Part shown: positions 1 to 8,735 of the stretch, piece after piece
Layout: each line of letters begins with the position of its first letter
How positions within the stretch are numbered: position 1 is the stretch's first letter
Source: Streptomyces acidiscabies
GTDB lineage: Bacteria > Actinomycetota > Actinomycetes > Streptomycetales > Streptomycetaceae
Reading direction: 5' to 3'
Assembly (NCBI RefSeq): GCF_020010905.1
Contig: NZ_JAGJBY010000001.1
Coordinates: forward strand, 3,120,001 to 3,184,000
DNA length: 64,000 nt
Made by a program: the position numbers and the translations under genes
The notes under the pieces: generated by a model
What the model was told of the DNA's origin: nothing
Seen by the model: the letters and a program-made list of their open reading frames with translations, nothing else
Database searches by the model: none

Positions 1-1425
1 ACGGTGCACCTCAACATCCCGGACTCCACCGCCGTCCGCACCTACGCGGCGGGCGCGGGCGCGACGGCGTCCCTCGTCGTCGGCGGCGCGGACATCGCCT
101 TCCCGCAGGTCGCCGGGTTCTCCTCGCGCGGACCCTCGCTCCAGAACAACGGCGACGTCCTCAAGCCGGACATCTCCGCGCCGGGCGTGACGATCCTCGC
201 GGCCGTCGCCCCGCCGTCCAACCGGGGCCACGACTTCGACTTCTACTCCGGTACGTCGATGTCGGCGCCGCACATCACCGGGCTCGCCGCGATCTACCTC
301 GCGCTGCACCCCAAGTGGTCGCCCATGGCGATCAAGTCGGCGATGATGACGACCACGACACCCACCCTGACGCCCGAGGGCAAGCCCAGCGAGGACGTCT
401 TCGCGCAGGGCGCCGGCGAGGTCTCCGCGTGGGGCATGCTGCGGCCCGGCCTCGTCTACGACTCCTCCGAGCGCGACTGGCTGCGCTACCTGGAGGGCCT
501 CGGCATCGACACCGGCACGGGCGCGAAGCCGATCGACGCCAGCGACCTGAACTCGGCGTCCATCGCCGTCGGCGACCTCGTCGGCAGCCAGACCGTGACC
601 CGTACGGTCACCGCCGTCACGCCGGGCGTCTACCGGGCCTCCGTCGACCTGCCGGGCGTCAAGGCGACCGTCAAGCCGTCCACCCTGCGGTTCACCCGGC
701 CGGGTGAGCGCAAGACGTTCACCGTGAAGCTCGACGTCACCTCCGCACCCCTCGGGGTCGCCGACACCGGGTCGCTGACCTGGACGTCCGGCCGTACGTC
801 CGTCCGCAGCCCGATCGTCGTCACCCCGCAGGCCGTCCGCGCACCCGCGCGGGTGACCGGTACGGGCGCCGCCGGGCAGGTCGCCTACCAGGTGACCTCG
901 GCCGCCACCGCGTTCACCGCGACGCCCACCGGGCCGGTCTCCGCCGCGCCCGAGAGCGGGACGCTGACCGGGGCCGACGAGGTCGACTACCTGCCGGCCG
1001 TGCCGGCCGGGGCCAAGGCCGCCGAGATCACTGTCAAGTTCGGGGCGACGACCGGGGTCGTCGGGTTCGTGTACGGGCGGATCGTCGACGGACAGCTCGT
1101 CGACTCCGCCGTCGCGCTGCCCGACGCGCAGGGCGTCGCGAACGTCGTGCTGACGAAGCCGGAGGCGGGGACCTACCTCGTCGCCGTCATCCAGGAGGCC
1201 GGGGCGAGCACTCCGGGGACGACGCCGTACACGTACCAGGTGAACGTGGTCGGGGGCGGTTCGGTTCCCGCTGGGTCACTTTCCGTGACGCCCGCCTCGG
1301 CGACCACCACTCCGGGGGCGCCGGTGAACGTGACGGCCGCCTGGTCCGGGGTCGGCACGGGCGCCCGGTCCACCGGATGGGTCGAGTACGCGAGCGGCGC
1401 GGGGACGGTGGTCAGCCTGAACTGA
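1..1425 (+). CDS. S8 family serine peptidase (subtilase), 3' part
   Basis: This is the C-terminal part of a secreted subtilisin-like protease; the 5' end, with the catalytic Asp and His, lies outside the window. The reading frame is open from base 1 to the TGA at 1423. The motif GTSMSAPH, encoded at about 250-273, carries the nucleophilic serine (codon 256-258). It is preceded by FSSRGPS and LKPDISAPG, which are typical of the region around the oxyanion hole of large subtilases. After the catalytic domain come about 340 residues of beta-rich sequence resembling the Fn3-like and C-terminal sandwich domains of plant-type or bacterial cell-wall subtilases. No C-terminal anchor is seen. Family assignment is firm; the substrate is unknown. 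Confidence 0.9.
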   Translation, partial: TVHLNIPDSTAVRTYAAGAGATASLVVGGADIAFPQVAGFSSRGPSLQNNGDVLKPDISAPGVTILAAVAPPSNRGHDFDFYSGTSMSAPHITGLAAIYLALHPKWSPMAIKSAMMTTTTPTLTPEGKPSEDVFAQGAGEVSAWGMLRPGLVYDSSERDWLRYLEGLGIDTGTGAKPIDASDLNSASIAVGDLVGSQTVTRTVTAVTPGVYRASVDLPGVKATVKPSTLRFTRPGERKTFTVKLDVTSAPLGVADTGSLTWTSGRTSVRSPIVVTPQAVRAPARVTGTGAAGQVAYQVTSAATAFTATPTGPVSAAPESGTLTGADEVDYLPAVPAGAKAAEITVKFGATTGVVGFVYGRIVDGQLVDSAVALPDAQGVANVVLTKPEAGTYLVAVIQEAGASTPGTTPYTYQVNVVGGGSVPAGSLSVTPASATTTPGAPVNVTAAWSGVGTGARSTGWVEYASGAGTVVSLN

Positions 1426-1443
1426 GGCTCCGTCCTTGAGCGA

Positions 1444-1477
1444 GGGTGGCCCTCGGCCGTCAGGCCTGGGGCCACCC
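1444..1477. terminator. hairpin after the subtilase gene
   Basis: Arms GGGTGGCC (1444-1451) and GGCCACCC (1470-1477) are perfect complements, with a smaller GGCC/GGCC pairing in the loop. It starts 19 bases after the subtilase stop and has no T-run, as is usual for GC-rich actinomycete terminators. Confidence 0.55.
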
Positions 1478-1545
1478 GTTCGAGTGAAGACCGGACGGGA
1501 GAGCGGGTAAGGGAACGGCAAAGAGGTCTCGTTCGTTCACCCGGC

Positions 1546-2751
1546 ATGACCGCTATGACCCCCGGCTCGAACATCCCCCTCCCCGTCGCGAGAGTGACGG
1601 TGGACGTCACCGCGCCCGTGCGGCTCGACGTGTCGGGCCTGCTGCTCACCGCCGACGGCAAGGTGCGCTCGGACGACGACTTCATCTTCTACAACCAGCC
1701 GAACGGCCCGGGGGTGACGTACCGCTCCGGCGGCGGCTCCGCGCCCGACGCGATCGTCGTCGACACGGCCGCGATCCCGCCCGGCATCGAGAAGATCGTC
1801 GTCACCGCCAGCCCCGACGCGGCGGGCCAGACCTTCCAGGGCATCGAACCGACGGCGACGATCCGGAGCGCCGACGACAACGGCGCCATCGCCTCGTTCA
1901 CCCCGCCCCAGCTCGGCGCCGAGACCGCCCTCGTCATCGTCGAGATCTACCTCCGCAACGGCGCGTGGAAGGTCCGCGCGGTGGGACAGGGGTACGCCAA
2001 CGGCCTCGCGGGCATCGCGACGGACTTCGGGGTGACGGTCGAGGAACCGGCGCCCACGCCGGTGTCCACGCCCACGCCCGCGCCCGTGGCGCCCGCCCCC
2101 GCGCGGGCCGTCGCCTCGACCCCGCCGCCCGCCGCCGCGCCCCCGATGCCGGCCACGCCGCCGCCCGGCGCCGGGAAGATCAACCTCGACAAGGGGCGCG
2201 TCAGCCTCCAGAAGAACCAGACCGTGTCCCTGGTCAAGGGCGGCCAGCCGCTCCTCTCCCAGGTCAAGATGGGTCTCGGCTGGGAACCGGCGTACCGCAG
2301 CCGCGACATCGACCTCGACGCGTCCGTCATCGCCTACGGGCCGCAGCGCAACCACGTCGACAGCTGCTACTTCGGCAAGCTGTCCATCCTCGGCGGCGCG
2401 ATCAAGCACTCCGGCGACAACCTCACGGGCGAGGGCGGCGGTGACGACGAGGTGATCGTCGTCGACCTCGGCCGCATCCCGCAGGACGTCACCGGCCTCG
2501 TCTTCACCGTGAACTCCTTCTCCGGCCAGAAGTTCACGGAGGTCGCCAAGGCGTACTGCCGCCTCATCGACGCGGCGACCGGCGAGGAACTGGTCCGCTT
2601 CGACCTGACCAGCGCGGAGGCGCAGACGGGGGTGATGATGGCGAAGCTCGTCCGGCAGTTCACGGGCGAGTGGGAGATGACCGCGATGGGCGAGTTCGTG
2701 AAGGCGCGGACGGTCCGGAACATGGTGAAGCCGGCGGGGCAGGCGCTGTAG
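1546..2751 (+). CDS. TerD family protein with two TerD domains
   Basis: This 401-residue cytoplasmic protein has two TerD-like domains, at about 1-165 and 210-395. They are joined by a Pro/Ala-rich linker (about 167-208). Each half shows TerD-like acidic calcium-site sequence, such as RSDDDFIFYNQP in the first, and the second contains DDEVIVVDLGRIP. TerD proteins are known from tellurite/stress resistance and calcium binding, and Streptomyces carry many paralogues. The second half looks more divergent: the usual DFIFYNQ is replaced by HVDSCYFGKL. The gene stands alone. The start could be 1546 or the ATG nine bases later, and no strong ribosome-binding site is visible for either. The exact role is unknown. 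Confidence 0.9.
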   Translation: MTAMTPGSNIPLPVARVTVDVTAPVRLDVSGLLLTADGKVRSDDDFIFYNQPNGPGVTYRSGGGSAPDAIVVDTAAIPPGIEKIVVTASPDAAGQTFQGIEPTATIRSADDNGAIASFTPPQLGAETALVIVEIYLRNGAWKVRAVGQGYANGLAGIATDFGVTVEEPAPTPVSTPTPAPVAPAPARAVASTPPPAAAPPMPATPPPGAGKINLDKGRVSLQKNQTVSLVKGGQPLLSQVKMGLGWEPAYRSRDIDLDASVIAYGPQRNHVDSCYFGKLSILGGAIKHSGDNLTGEGGGDDEVIVVDLGRIPQDVTGLVFTVNSFSGQKFTEVAKAYCRLIDAATGEELVRFDLTSAEAQTGVMMAKLVRQFTGEWEMTAMGEFVKARTVRNMVKPAGQAL

Positions 2752-3022
2752 GGGGGGCCGGTACCGGGCGACTCCTGCATCGGGCGGGGCGACTCCTGCG
2801 AGGGCGCGCAGGAGGTCGCCCGCCGCCCCGCTCCGCGCGCTCGCTCGGTCGGGTGAACCCTCCGCCCAACAGGGCCGTCGCGTGATCGACGCCCCTACGG
2901 TGAACGGGTGAGCGCTCCCTCGCCCGCTTCAACTCCGGCCGGGTGGGCGTGAGTTCACCGGGGAGCGGATCCGGTCGGTGGACGGAACGCGGAGAACTCG
3001 CCCTGGTGGGAGCGTGATTGCT
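2752..3022. other. 271-base gap between convergent genes
   Basis: No credible gene is seen. The left part holds the tandem motif and hairpin described at 2766-2821. The remainder is GC-rich sequence in which I see no conserved structure. Confidence 0.4.
2766..2821. terminator. hairpin between the TerD and MFS genes
   Basis: The sequence GGGCGACTCCTGC occurs at 2766-2778 and again at 2787-2799. The second copy pairs with CGCAGGAGGTCGCCC (2807-2821), giving a stem of about 14 bp with one bulged base and a 6-base loop. It lies just downstream of the TerD gene and could terminate transcription from either side. Confidence 0.5.
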
Positions 3023-4342
3023 CTACTCCCTTTGCCGCGTTGGCCGTTCATCGTCGCCGCCCCGCAGCAACAGCGACCCCACCGCCAGCCACGTCACCCC
3101 GAGGACGACCAACACCGGCCGCTGGTCGACCAGTTCGACCAGGCCCGCGCCCACCCCGAAGCCGATCACGTTCGGCGCGTACACCAGTGTGTTCGCCGTG
3201 GCCACCGTCCGGCCCAGCACCGCGTCCGGCGTCTCCCGCTGTACGGCCGTCAGCGCGGCGATGAGGACGCACGGCAGCCCCGCCCCGATCGCCGCGCTGG
3301 ACAGCAGCGCGATGCCGTCCGACGGCACCGCCCGCAGCGCCACCGCGACGGCCGTCACGCCGATCCCCCACGCCGCGAACCTCCGCTCCCCGAGCCACCG
3401 CAGGGCCCGCCCCGACAGCAGCCCGACACTCACGGAACCGGCCCCCTGCACGGCGTACAACACCCCGGCGTACGAGGGGGAGTGGCCCAGCCGGTCGATC
3501 ACCGCGTAGAGCAGGGCACCGTTCAGCCCGGCGCACAGCATGGAGAAGCCGCCCGCGAGGACGAGGGGCCGCAGGCGGGGGTGGGCCCAGAGGTGGCGGG
3601 CGCCCTCGGAGGCGTGCAGGCGCGTGGCTCGCTCTGTCTGCCGGCGAGGTGAGCGTGCCGTGCCCCGCGCCCGCGTGAGAAGCGAACCCACCGCTCCGCC
3701 CGCCCGCCTCCACACCGAACCCTCAACGGCCTTTTCCCGCACCGGCCTTGAGCCCTGATCCTCCGAACTCCCGCCTCGCAGCCCCGCGTACACCCCCGCC
3801 GCCAGCACGAACGTCGCCGCGTCCAGCAGCACCACCGCCGGTCCGCCGTACACCGTGTACAACCCCGCCCCCACGAGCGGCGACACCAGCTTCATGCCCT
3901 CGGTGATCGCCATCCGCAGCCCGTTGAAGTCGCCGAGCAGGGACGCCGGGAGGGTGTTCGCGACGAGCGCCGCCTCGGCGGCGTCGTTGACGACGCCGGT
4001 CGCGCCGTACACGAGGAGGACGCCGAGGACGAGCCAGACGAGGCCGGGGGAGTCGACGGTGACCAGGACCGGCAGGAGCGCGGCGAGGAAGAGGCTGGAG
4101 GCGATGAGGAGGGGCCGGCGCGGGAAACGGTCCGCGAGCGCGCCGAGCAGCGGCCCCGCGAGCGTCGGCGCCCACATCGCCAGCAGGCACAGCGCCGCGA
4201 GCCCGTCGGACCCGGTGAGGTCCTTGACCCAGACGCCGGAGACCAGCCAGAGCGCCGAGGTCCCGAACCCGGAGACCACGACGCCGGTGAGGTAGAGGGC
4301 CGCGTCACGATCCCGCAGGAGGGCCCGGGTGGTTGTCGTCAT
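3023..4342 (-). CDS. MFS transporter (drug-exporter type)
   Basis: This 439-residue membrane protein has about 12 predicted hydrophobic segments and an Ala/Leu/Val-rich composition. The loop-2 sequence GALADRFPRRPLLI matches the signature loop of the major facilitator superfamily (G-x-x-x-D-R-x-x-R-R). The central cytoplasmic loop (about residues 187-240) is unusually long, basic and low in complexity. It is most like proton-driven multidrug or macrolide-type effluxers, but no substrate can be deduced. It is transcribed divergently from the MBL-fold gene; the space between them holds inverted repeats that could bind a regulator, although no regulator gene is adjacent. Confidence 0.88.
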   Translation of the reverse strand: MTTTTRALLRDRDAALYLTGVVVSGFGTSALWLVSGVWVKDLTGSDGLAALCLLAMWAPTLAGPLLGALADRFPRRPLLIASSLFLAALLPVLVTVDSPGLVWLVLGVLLVYGATGVVNDAAEAALVANTLPASLLGDFNGLRMAITEGMKLVSPLVGAGLYTVYGGPAVVLLDAATFVLAAGVYAGLRGGSSEDQGSRPVREKAVEGSVWRRAGGAVGSLLTRARGTARSPRRQTERATRLHASEGARHLWAHPRLRPLVLAGGFSMLCAGLNGALLYAVIDRLGHSPSYAGVLYAVQGAGSVSVGLLSGRALRWLGERRFAAWGIGVTAVAVALRAVPSDGIALLSSAAIGAGLPCVLIAALTAVQRETPDAVLGRTVATANTLVYAPNVIGFGVGAGLVELVDQRPVLVVLGVTWLAVGSLLLRGGDDERPTRQRE

Positions 4343-4445
4343 GCCTGGTCATCGTGGGTCTAAGGAGGGGGGTACGACATCGGGCATCAGCCTTAGGTAC
4401 GACGCCGAGGACACGGTCGCCTCTGAGGTCCGGGTAGCTCCGGAG

Positions 4446-4475
4446 GTGTACCCGGGTAGTCCGTACGGGGTACAC
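4446..4475. promoter_or_regulatory. inverted repeat in the MFS/MBL divergent promoter region
   Basis: GTGTACCC (4446-4453) and GGGTACAC (4468-4475) form perfect arms around a 14-base centre. The left arm overlaps the palindrome TACCCGGGTA at 4449-4458. The element lies about 30 bases upstream of the likely MBL start, so it is a candidate operator. No binding protein is known. Confidence 0.4.
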
Positions 4476-4505
4476 ACCACCCTCCTCACCCGTACCCTCC
4501 GACCC

Positions 4506-5267
4506 ATGCCCCTGAGCCTCACAGTCCTCGGCACCGCCTCCCCCCACCCGGCCCCCGACCGGCCTTGCTCGGGCTACCTCCTGCGCGGCGGCGGCGCCGA
4601 GATATGGGTGGACGCCGGTCCGGGAACGTTCGCGGAGTTGCAGCGGCACACCGACCCGAGCCGCCTCACGGCGATCTGGCTGTCGCATCTGCACGCCGAC
4701 CACAGCGCGGATCTGCTGTCGGCGGTGTACGCGTTCGCGTTCGGCGGCATGACCCCGGCGGCGGCGATCCCGGTGTACGCGCCCCGCGACTGCGCCCTCA
4801 GGGTCGCCGGGTTCCTAGGCAAGGCCGACGTCCGCTTCCTCAGCGGAATCCTCGACTTCAGGCCGCTGTACGACGGCCTCCTCGTCCGGCACTGGAACCT
4901 GCGCCTCGCCGCGCGGGCGGTCCGGCACGACACGGAGGCGTACGGGCTGCGCGCGGAGTGCCAGGGCAGCGTCCTGGCGTACTCGGGGGACACGGGACCG
5001 TGCGACGCGCTGACCGAACTCGCCTGGGGGGCCGACGTGTTGTTGTGCGAGGCAGACATCGACAGGCGTGACCGGCATCGCGACGGCGAACAGGTGCATA
5101 TGACACCGCAGGACGCGGGCGAGGCGGCGCGCAAGGCGGGCGTACGGGAACTCCTCGTCACGCACGTGGGACCGACTCTCAAGCGGCAGACGGCGACCGG
5201 CCGCGCCGCGCTGGCCTTCGGCGGACCCACCCGGATGGCACGTGAGGGTGAGACGTTCCGCTTCTGA
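4506..5267 (+). CDS. MBL-fold metal-dependent hydrolase
   Basis: This 253-residue cytoplasmic protein belongs to the metallo-beta-lactamase fold, RNase Z-like branch. The metal-binding motif SHLHADHSAD (HxHxDH) is encoded at about 4683-4712. Later ligands lie in the regions YSGDTGPCDAL and LLVTHVGPTL. I chose ATG 4506 because the family-typical N-terminus (LTVLGTASP) follows it directly; the longer frame back to 4329 would run through the promoter region. Members of this group act on phosphodiesters, thioesters or lactones, so the substrate is open. It is divergent from the MFS gene and is followed by the GntR regulator after a gap of 120 bases. Confidence 0.85.
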   Translation: MPLSLTVLGTASPHPAPDRPCSGYLLRGGGAEIWVDAGPGTFAELQRHTDPSRLTAIWLSHLHADHSADLLSAVYAFAFGGMTPAAAIPVYAPRDCALRVAGFLGKADVRFLSGILDFRPLYDGLLVRHWNLRLAARAVRHDTEAYGLRAECQGSVLAYSGDTGPCDALTELAWGADVLLCEADIDRRDRHRDGEQVHMTPQDAGEAARKAGVRELLVTHVGPTLKRQTATGRAALAFGGPTRMAREGETFRF

Positions 5268-5282
5268 CTTCTGTCAGAAGCA

Positions 5283-5312
5283 TTGACGAAACGCTTACCC
5301 CCTCCCTACCTT
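5283..5312 (+). promoter_or_regulatory. candidate promoter of the GntR operon
   Basis: TTGACG (5283-5288) is an 18-base space away from TACCTT (5307-5312), which fits a vegetative actinomycete promoter with a start of transcription near 5319. The LacI-like element GAAACGCTTAC (5288-5298) lies inside the spacer, where a bound repressor would block polymerase. Confidence 0.45.
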
Positions 5313-5333
5313 CAACGCGTCGTACTTCGTACG

Positions 5334-5343
5334 TCATATATGA
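5334..5343. promoter_or_regulatory. palindrome TCATATATGA, candidate GntR operator
   Basis: This perfect 10-base AT-rich palindrome sits in otherwise GC-rich DNA, 44 bases before the GntR start and downstream of the candidate promoter. FadR-type GntR proteins often bind such short palindromes and regulate themselves. Assignment to this regulator is inference. Confidence 0.4.
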
Positions 5344-5387
5344 GACGCGATACGCGAGATCAGATACGCGACTTCCGAGAGGCGCGC

Positions 5388-6044
5388 ATGACGTCTGTGC
5401 CCACGCCGATCCCCTCCCGGACGCAGTACGTCCTGGAGGAGATCAAACGCCGCATCCTCACCGGGCGCCTGACGCCCGGTCAGGCCCTGGTGGAGACCGA
5501 ACTCGCCGCACATTTCGGGGTGTCGAAGACCCCGGTGCGCGAGGCGCTCAAGACCCTGGCCGGCACCGGGCTCGTCGTGATGAGCCAGTACAAGGGCGTC
5601 ACGGTGCGCATGGTGGACGCGGACATGGCGCGCGAGGTCTACGACGTACGGCTCCTGCTCGAACCGGAGGCGCTGCGGCGGACGGTGAGCCGGGGAGCCT
5701 CCCTGGACGCCGCGCGCGACGCGCTGACCCGTGCCGACGAAGCCGCCGACACCGCCGAACGCTCCCTCGCCAACCGGGAGTTCCACCGCGCGCTGTACCT
5801 GCCGTGCGGCAACCCGCTGCTCGGCCGGATGCTCGACGAGGTCCGCGACCAGGCCGCGCTGGTCTCCGCCGTGGCGTGGGCGGCGTCGCCGTCCTGGGAG
5901 CGGGAGGCCGGCGAGCACCGCGAGATCCTGCGCCTCGCCCTGGCCGGCGACGCGGACGGCGCGGCCCGCGCCCTGCACGCCCACATCGGATCCTTCGTCG
6001 AGCGGGCGTTCCCCGGCGAGACGGACCAGGAAGGCCAGGAATGA
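5388..6044 (+). CDS. GntR/FCD family transcriptional regulator
   Basis: This 218-residue DNA-binding regulator has an N-terminal winged helix (about 12-75, containing GQALVETELAAHFGVSKTPVREAL) and a C-terminal all-helical FCD domain (about 85-205). The FCD histidines expected to bind metal or a carboxylate ligand are seen in NREFHRAL, AGEHREIL and HAHIGSF. FCD regulators commonly sense sugar acids such as glucuronate, galacturonate or gluconate. The start at ATG 5388 gives the usual family length; upstream in-frame sequence crosses the promoter. Its stop overlaps the start of the DapA-type gene (ATGA), so it is translationally coupled to the pathway it probably controls. Confidence 0.92.
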   Translation: MTSVPTPIPSRTQYVLEEIKRRILTGRLTPGQALVETELAAHFGVSKTPVREALKTLAGTGLVVMSQYKGVTVRMVDADMAREVYDVRLLLEPEALRRTVSRGASLDAARDALTRADEAADTAERSLANREFHRALYLPCGNPLLGRMLDEVRDQAALVSAVAWAASPSWEREAGEHREILRLALAGDADGAARALHAHIGSFVERAFPGETDQEGQE

Positions 6045-6952
6045 GCAACGTGGCGTTCGAGACCCAGCGTGCGGCCCTGGCCGACGTCGTCGCCATCCCG
6101 GTGACCCCGTTCGCCGAGGACGGCGGTGTCGACGAGGCCGTCTGCCGGGCCCTGCTGCGCCGGCTCCTCGACGCCGGGATCACCACGCTCACCCCCAACG
6201 GGAACACCGGGGAGTACTACACGCTGACCCCCGAAGAACGGCGCCGGATCACGGAGTTGACCCTCGAAGAGGTCGGCGACCGCGCCGTGGTGCTCGTCGG
6301 CGTCGGCCACGACATCCCGAGCGCCGTCGAAGCCGCCCGCCACGCAAGGGCGTTCGGCGCGCAGATGGTGATGGTCCATCAGCCGGTGCACCCCTACGTC
6401 TCGCAGGCCGGCTGGGTCGACTACCACCGCGAAATCGCCGAGGCCGTACCGGAGTTGGGCGTCGTGCCGTACGTCCGCAACGCGCAGCTGCGCGGTGAGC
6501 GGCTCGCCGAACTCGCCGACGCCTGCCCGAACGTGATCGGCGTCAAGTACGCCGTCCCGGACGCGTCCCGGTTCGCGGCGTTCGCGCGGGACGCCGGCCT
6601 GGAGCGGTTCGTGTGGGTCGCGGGGCTCGCCGAGCCGTACGCCCCCTCGTACTTCTCGGCCGGCGCGACCGGCTTCACGTCGGGGCTCGTGAACGTCGCC
6701 CCGGCCGTCTCGCTGAACATGATCGAAGCGCTCCGGTCCGGGGACTACCCGGCCGCGATGAAGGTCTGGGAGCAGATCCGGCGCTTCGAGGAACTGCGCG
6801 CGGCGGGTGGCTCCGCGAACAACGTCACCGTCGTCAAGGAGGCCCTGGCCTCACTCGGACTGTGCCGCCGGGAGGTGCGCCCGCCGAGCCGGACGCTGCC
6901 CGAGGACGAGCGCGCCGAGGTCGCCGCGATAGCCGCCGGGTGGTCCCTGTGA
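6041..6952 (+). CDS. DapA/KDG-aldolase family protein
   Basis: This 303-residue cytoplasmic TIM-barrel enzyme belongs to the dihydrodipicolinate synthase superfamily. The Schiff-base lysine is in NVIGVKYA (about K169). The partner tyrosine is in PYVRN (about Y144), and the substrate-carboxylate loop is in NGNTGEYYTLT. The setting between a GntR regulator and an IlvD/Edd dehydratase argues against lysine synthesis. It favours a sugar-acid role, either 2-keto-3-deoxy-sugar-acid aldolase or a dehydratase giving 2-oxoglutarate semialdehyde. The gene is coupled on both sides by 4-base overlaps (6041-6044 and 6949-6952). Family is certain; reaction is inferred. Confidence 0.88.
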   Translation: MSNVAFETQRAALADVVAIPVTPFAEDGGVDEAVCRALLRRLLDAGITTLTPNGNTGEYYTLTPEERRRITELTLEEVGDRAVVLVGVGHDIPSAVEAARHARAFGAQMVMVHQPVHPYVSQAGWVDYHREIAEAVPELGVVPYVRNAQLRGERLAELADACPNVIGVKYAVPDASRFAAFARDAGLERFVWVAGLAEPYAPSYFSAGATGFTSGLVNVAPAVSLNMIEALRSGDYPAAMKVWEQIRRFEELRAAGGSANNVTVVKEALASLGLCRREVRPPSRTLPEDERAEVAAIAAGWSL

Positions 6953-8682
6953 ACGCACCGCGCAAAGCGCCCGAAGACCTGAGAAGCCATCAGTGGTACG
7001 GCACGGAAGGCCAGTTGCGCACCTGGTCGCACAACGCCCGTATGCGCCAGCTGGGTTACGAGTCCGAGGAGTACCGGGGCCGCCCGGTGATCGCCGTCCT
7101 CAACACCTGGTCCGACATCAACCCCTGCCACGTCCACCTGCGCGAGCGCGCCGAGGCGGTCAAGCGGGGCGTGTGGCAGGCGGGCGGCTTCCCCCTCGAA
7201 TTCCCGGTCTCCACCCTCTCGGAGACCTACCAGAAGCCGACCCCGATGCTCTACCGCAACCTCCTCGCCATGGAGACGGAGGAACTGCTCAGGTCGTACC
7301 CGGTCGACGCGTCCGTCCTGCTCGGCGGCTGCGACAAGTCGACGCCCGCCCTGCTGATGGGCGCCACCTCGGCCGACGTACCGTCACTCTTCGTACCGGC
7401 GGGGCCGATGCTGCCCGGCCACTGGCGCGGCGAGACCCTCGGCTCCGGCACCGACATGTGGAAGTACTGGGACGAGCACCGCGCCGGAAACCTGACGGAC
7501 TGTGAACTCCGAGAACTCCAGGGCGGGTTGGCGCGAAGCCCCGGCCACTGCATGACCATGGGGACGGCGTCCACGATGACCGCCGCCGCCGAGGTCCTCG
7601 GCATGACGCTGCCGGGCGCCTCCTCGATCCCGGCCGTCGACTCCGCGCACGAGCGGATGGCCGCCGCCTCGGGGCGCCGCGCGGTGGAGCTGGCCTGGAC
7701 GGGGCTGAAGCCGTCAACCATCCTCACCCAAGAGGCATTTGAGGACGCCGTCACGACCGTGCTCGGGCTCGGTGGCTCCACCAACGCGGTCATCCACCTC
7801 ATCGCGATGGCGGGCCGCGCCGGCCTCAAGCTCACCCTCGACGACTTCGACCGCATCGCCCGCACCGTCCCGGTCCTCGCCAACGTCCGCCCCGGCGGCC
7901 GGACTTACCTGATGGAGGACTTCTACTTCGCGGGCGGCCTCCCCGCCTTCCTCGCCCGCATCACCGACCTGCTGCACCTCAACAGGCCGACGGTGAACGG
8001 GACGTTGGGGGAACAGCTCGAAGGCGCCGTCGTCCACAACGACGACGTCATCCGCCCCCGCGACAACCCGGTCGCGGCCGAGGGCGGGGTCGCCGTCCTG
8101 CGCGGCAACCTCTGTCCCGACGGCGCGGTCATCAAGCACATCGCCGCCGACCAGAACCTCCTCAAGCACACCGGCCGCGCGGTCGTCTTCGACGACTACA
8201 AGACCATGCAACGCACCATCGATGACCCGGCGTTGAACATCACCGCCGACAGCGTCCTGGTCCTGCGCGGTTCAGGACCCAAGGGCGGCCCGGGGATGCC
8301 CGAGTACGGCATGCTGCCGATCCCCGACCACCTGCTCAAGCAGGGCGTCCGCGACATGGTCCGCATCTCCGACGCCCGTATGAGCGGCACGAGTTACGGC
8401 GCCTGCGTCCTGCACATCGCGCCCGAGTCGTACGTCGGCGGCCCTCTCGCCCTGGTCCGCACCGGCGACACCATCACGCTGGACGTCGCCGCGCGCACCC
8501 TGCAACTCGACGTGGACGACGATGAGTTGGAGCGCCGCAGGGCGGACTGGACGCCCCCGCCGACCCGTTACGAGCGCGGCTACGGCGCCCTCTACAACGA
8601 GCAGATCACGCAGGCCGACACCGGCTGCGACTTCGAGTTCCTCGCGCGCCCCGGCAAGGTCCAGGACCCGTACGCCGGCTGA
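6949..8682 (+). CDS. IlvD/Edd family sugar-acid dehydratase
   Basis: This 577-residue iron-sulfur enzyme has three cysteines characteristic of the IlvD/Edd family: in NPCHVH (about C60), GGCDKS (about C128) and PGHCMTMG (about C201). They are predicted to hold a [2Fe-2S] cluster. It eliminates water from a 2,3-dihydroxy acid. Its location with a DapA-type enzyme resembles L-arabinonate, D-xylonate or related sugar-acid dehydratases rather than the branched-chain amino-acid enzyme. The GTG start at 6949 overlaps the preceding stop; a longer in-frame extension (to 6613) lies inside the DapA-type gene and is rejected. It is followed by a 97-base gap before the transporter genes. Confidence 0.88.
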   Translation: MNAPRKAPEDLRSHQWYGTEGQLRTWSHNARMRQLGYESEEYRGRPVIAVLNTWSDINPCHVHLRERAEAVKRGVWQAGGFPLEFPVSTLSETYQKPTPMLYRNLLAMETEELLRSYPVDASVLLGGCDKSTPALLMGATSADVPSLFVPAGPMLPGHWRGETLGSGTDMWKYWDEHRAGNLTDCELRELQGGLARSPGHCMTMGTASTMTAAAEVLGMTLPGASSIPAVDSAHERMAAASGRRAVELAWTGLKPSTILTQEAFEDAVTTVLGLGGSTNAVIHLIAMAGRAGLKLTLDDFDRIARTVPVLANVRPGGRTYLMEDFYFAGGLPAFLARITDLLHLNRPTVNGTLGEQLEGAVVHNDDVIRPRDNPVAAEGGVAVLRGNLCPDGAVIKHIAADQNLLKHTGRAVVFDDYKTMQRTIDDPALNITADSVLVLRGSGPKGGPGMPEYGMLPIPDHLLKQGVRDMVRISDARMSGTSYGACVLHIAPESYVGGPLALVRTGDTITLDVAARTLQLDVDDDELERRRADWTPPPTRYERGYGALYNEQITQADTGCDFEFLARPGKVQDPYAG

Positions 8683-8735
8683 ACCACCGCACGGCACCAC
8701 CGCACCACACCGCCAGGCACCCGCCTGCCTGCGAA

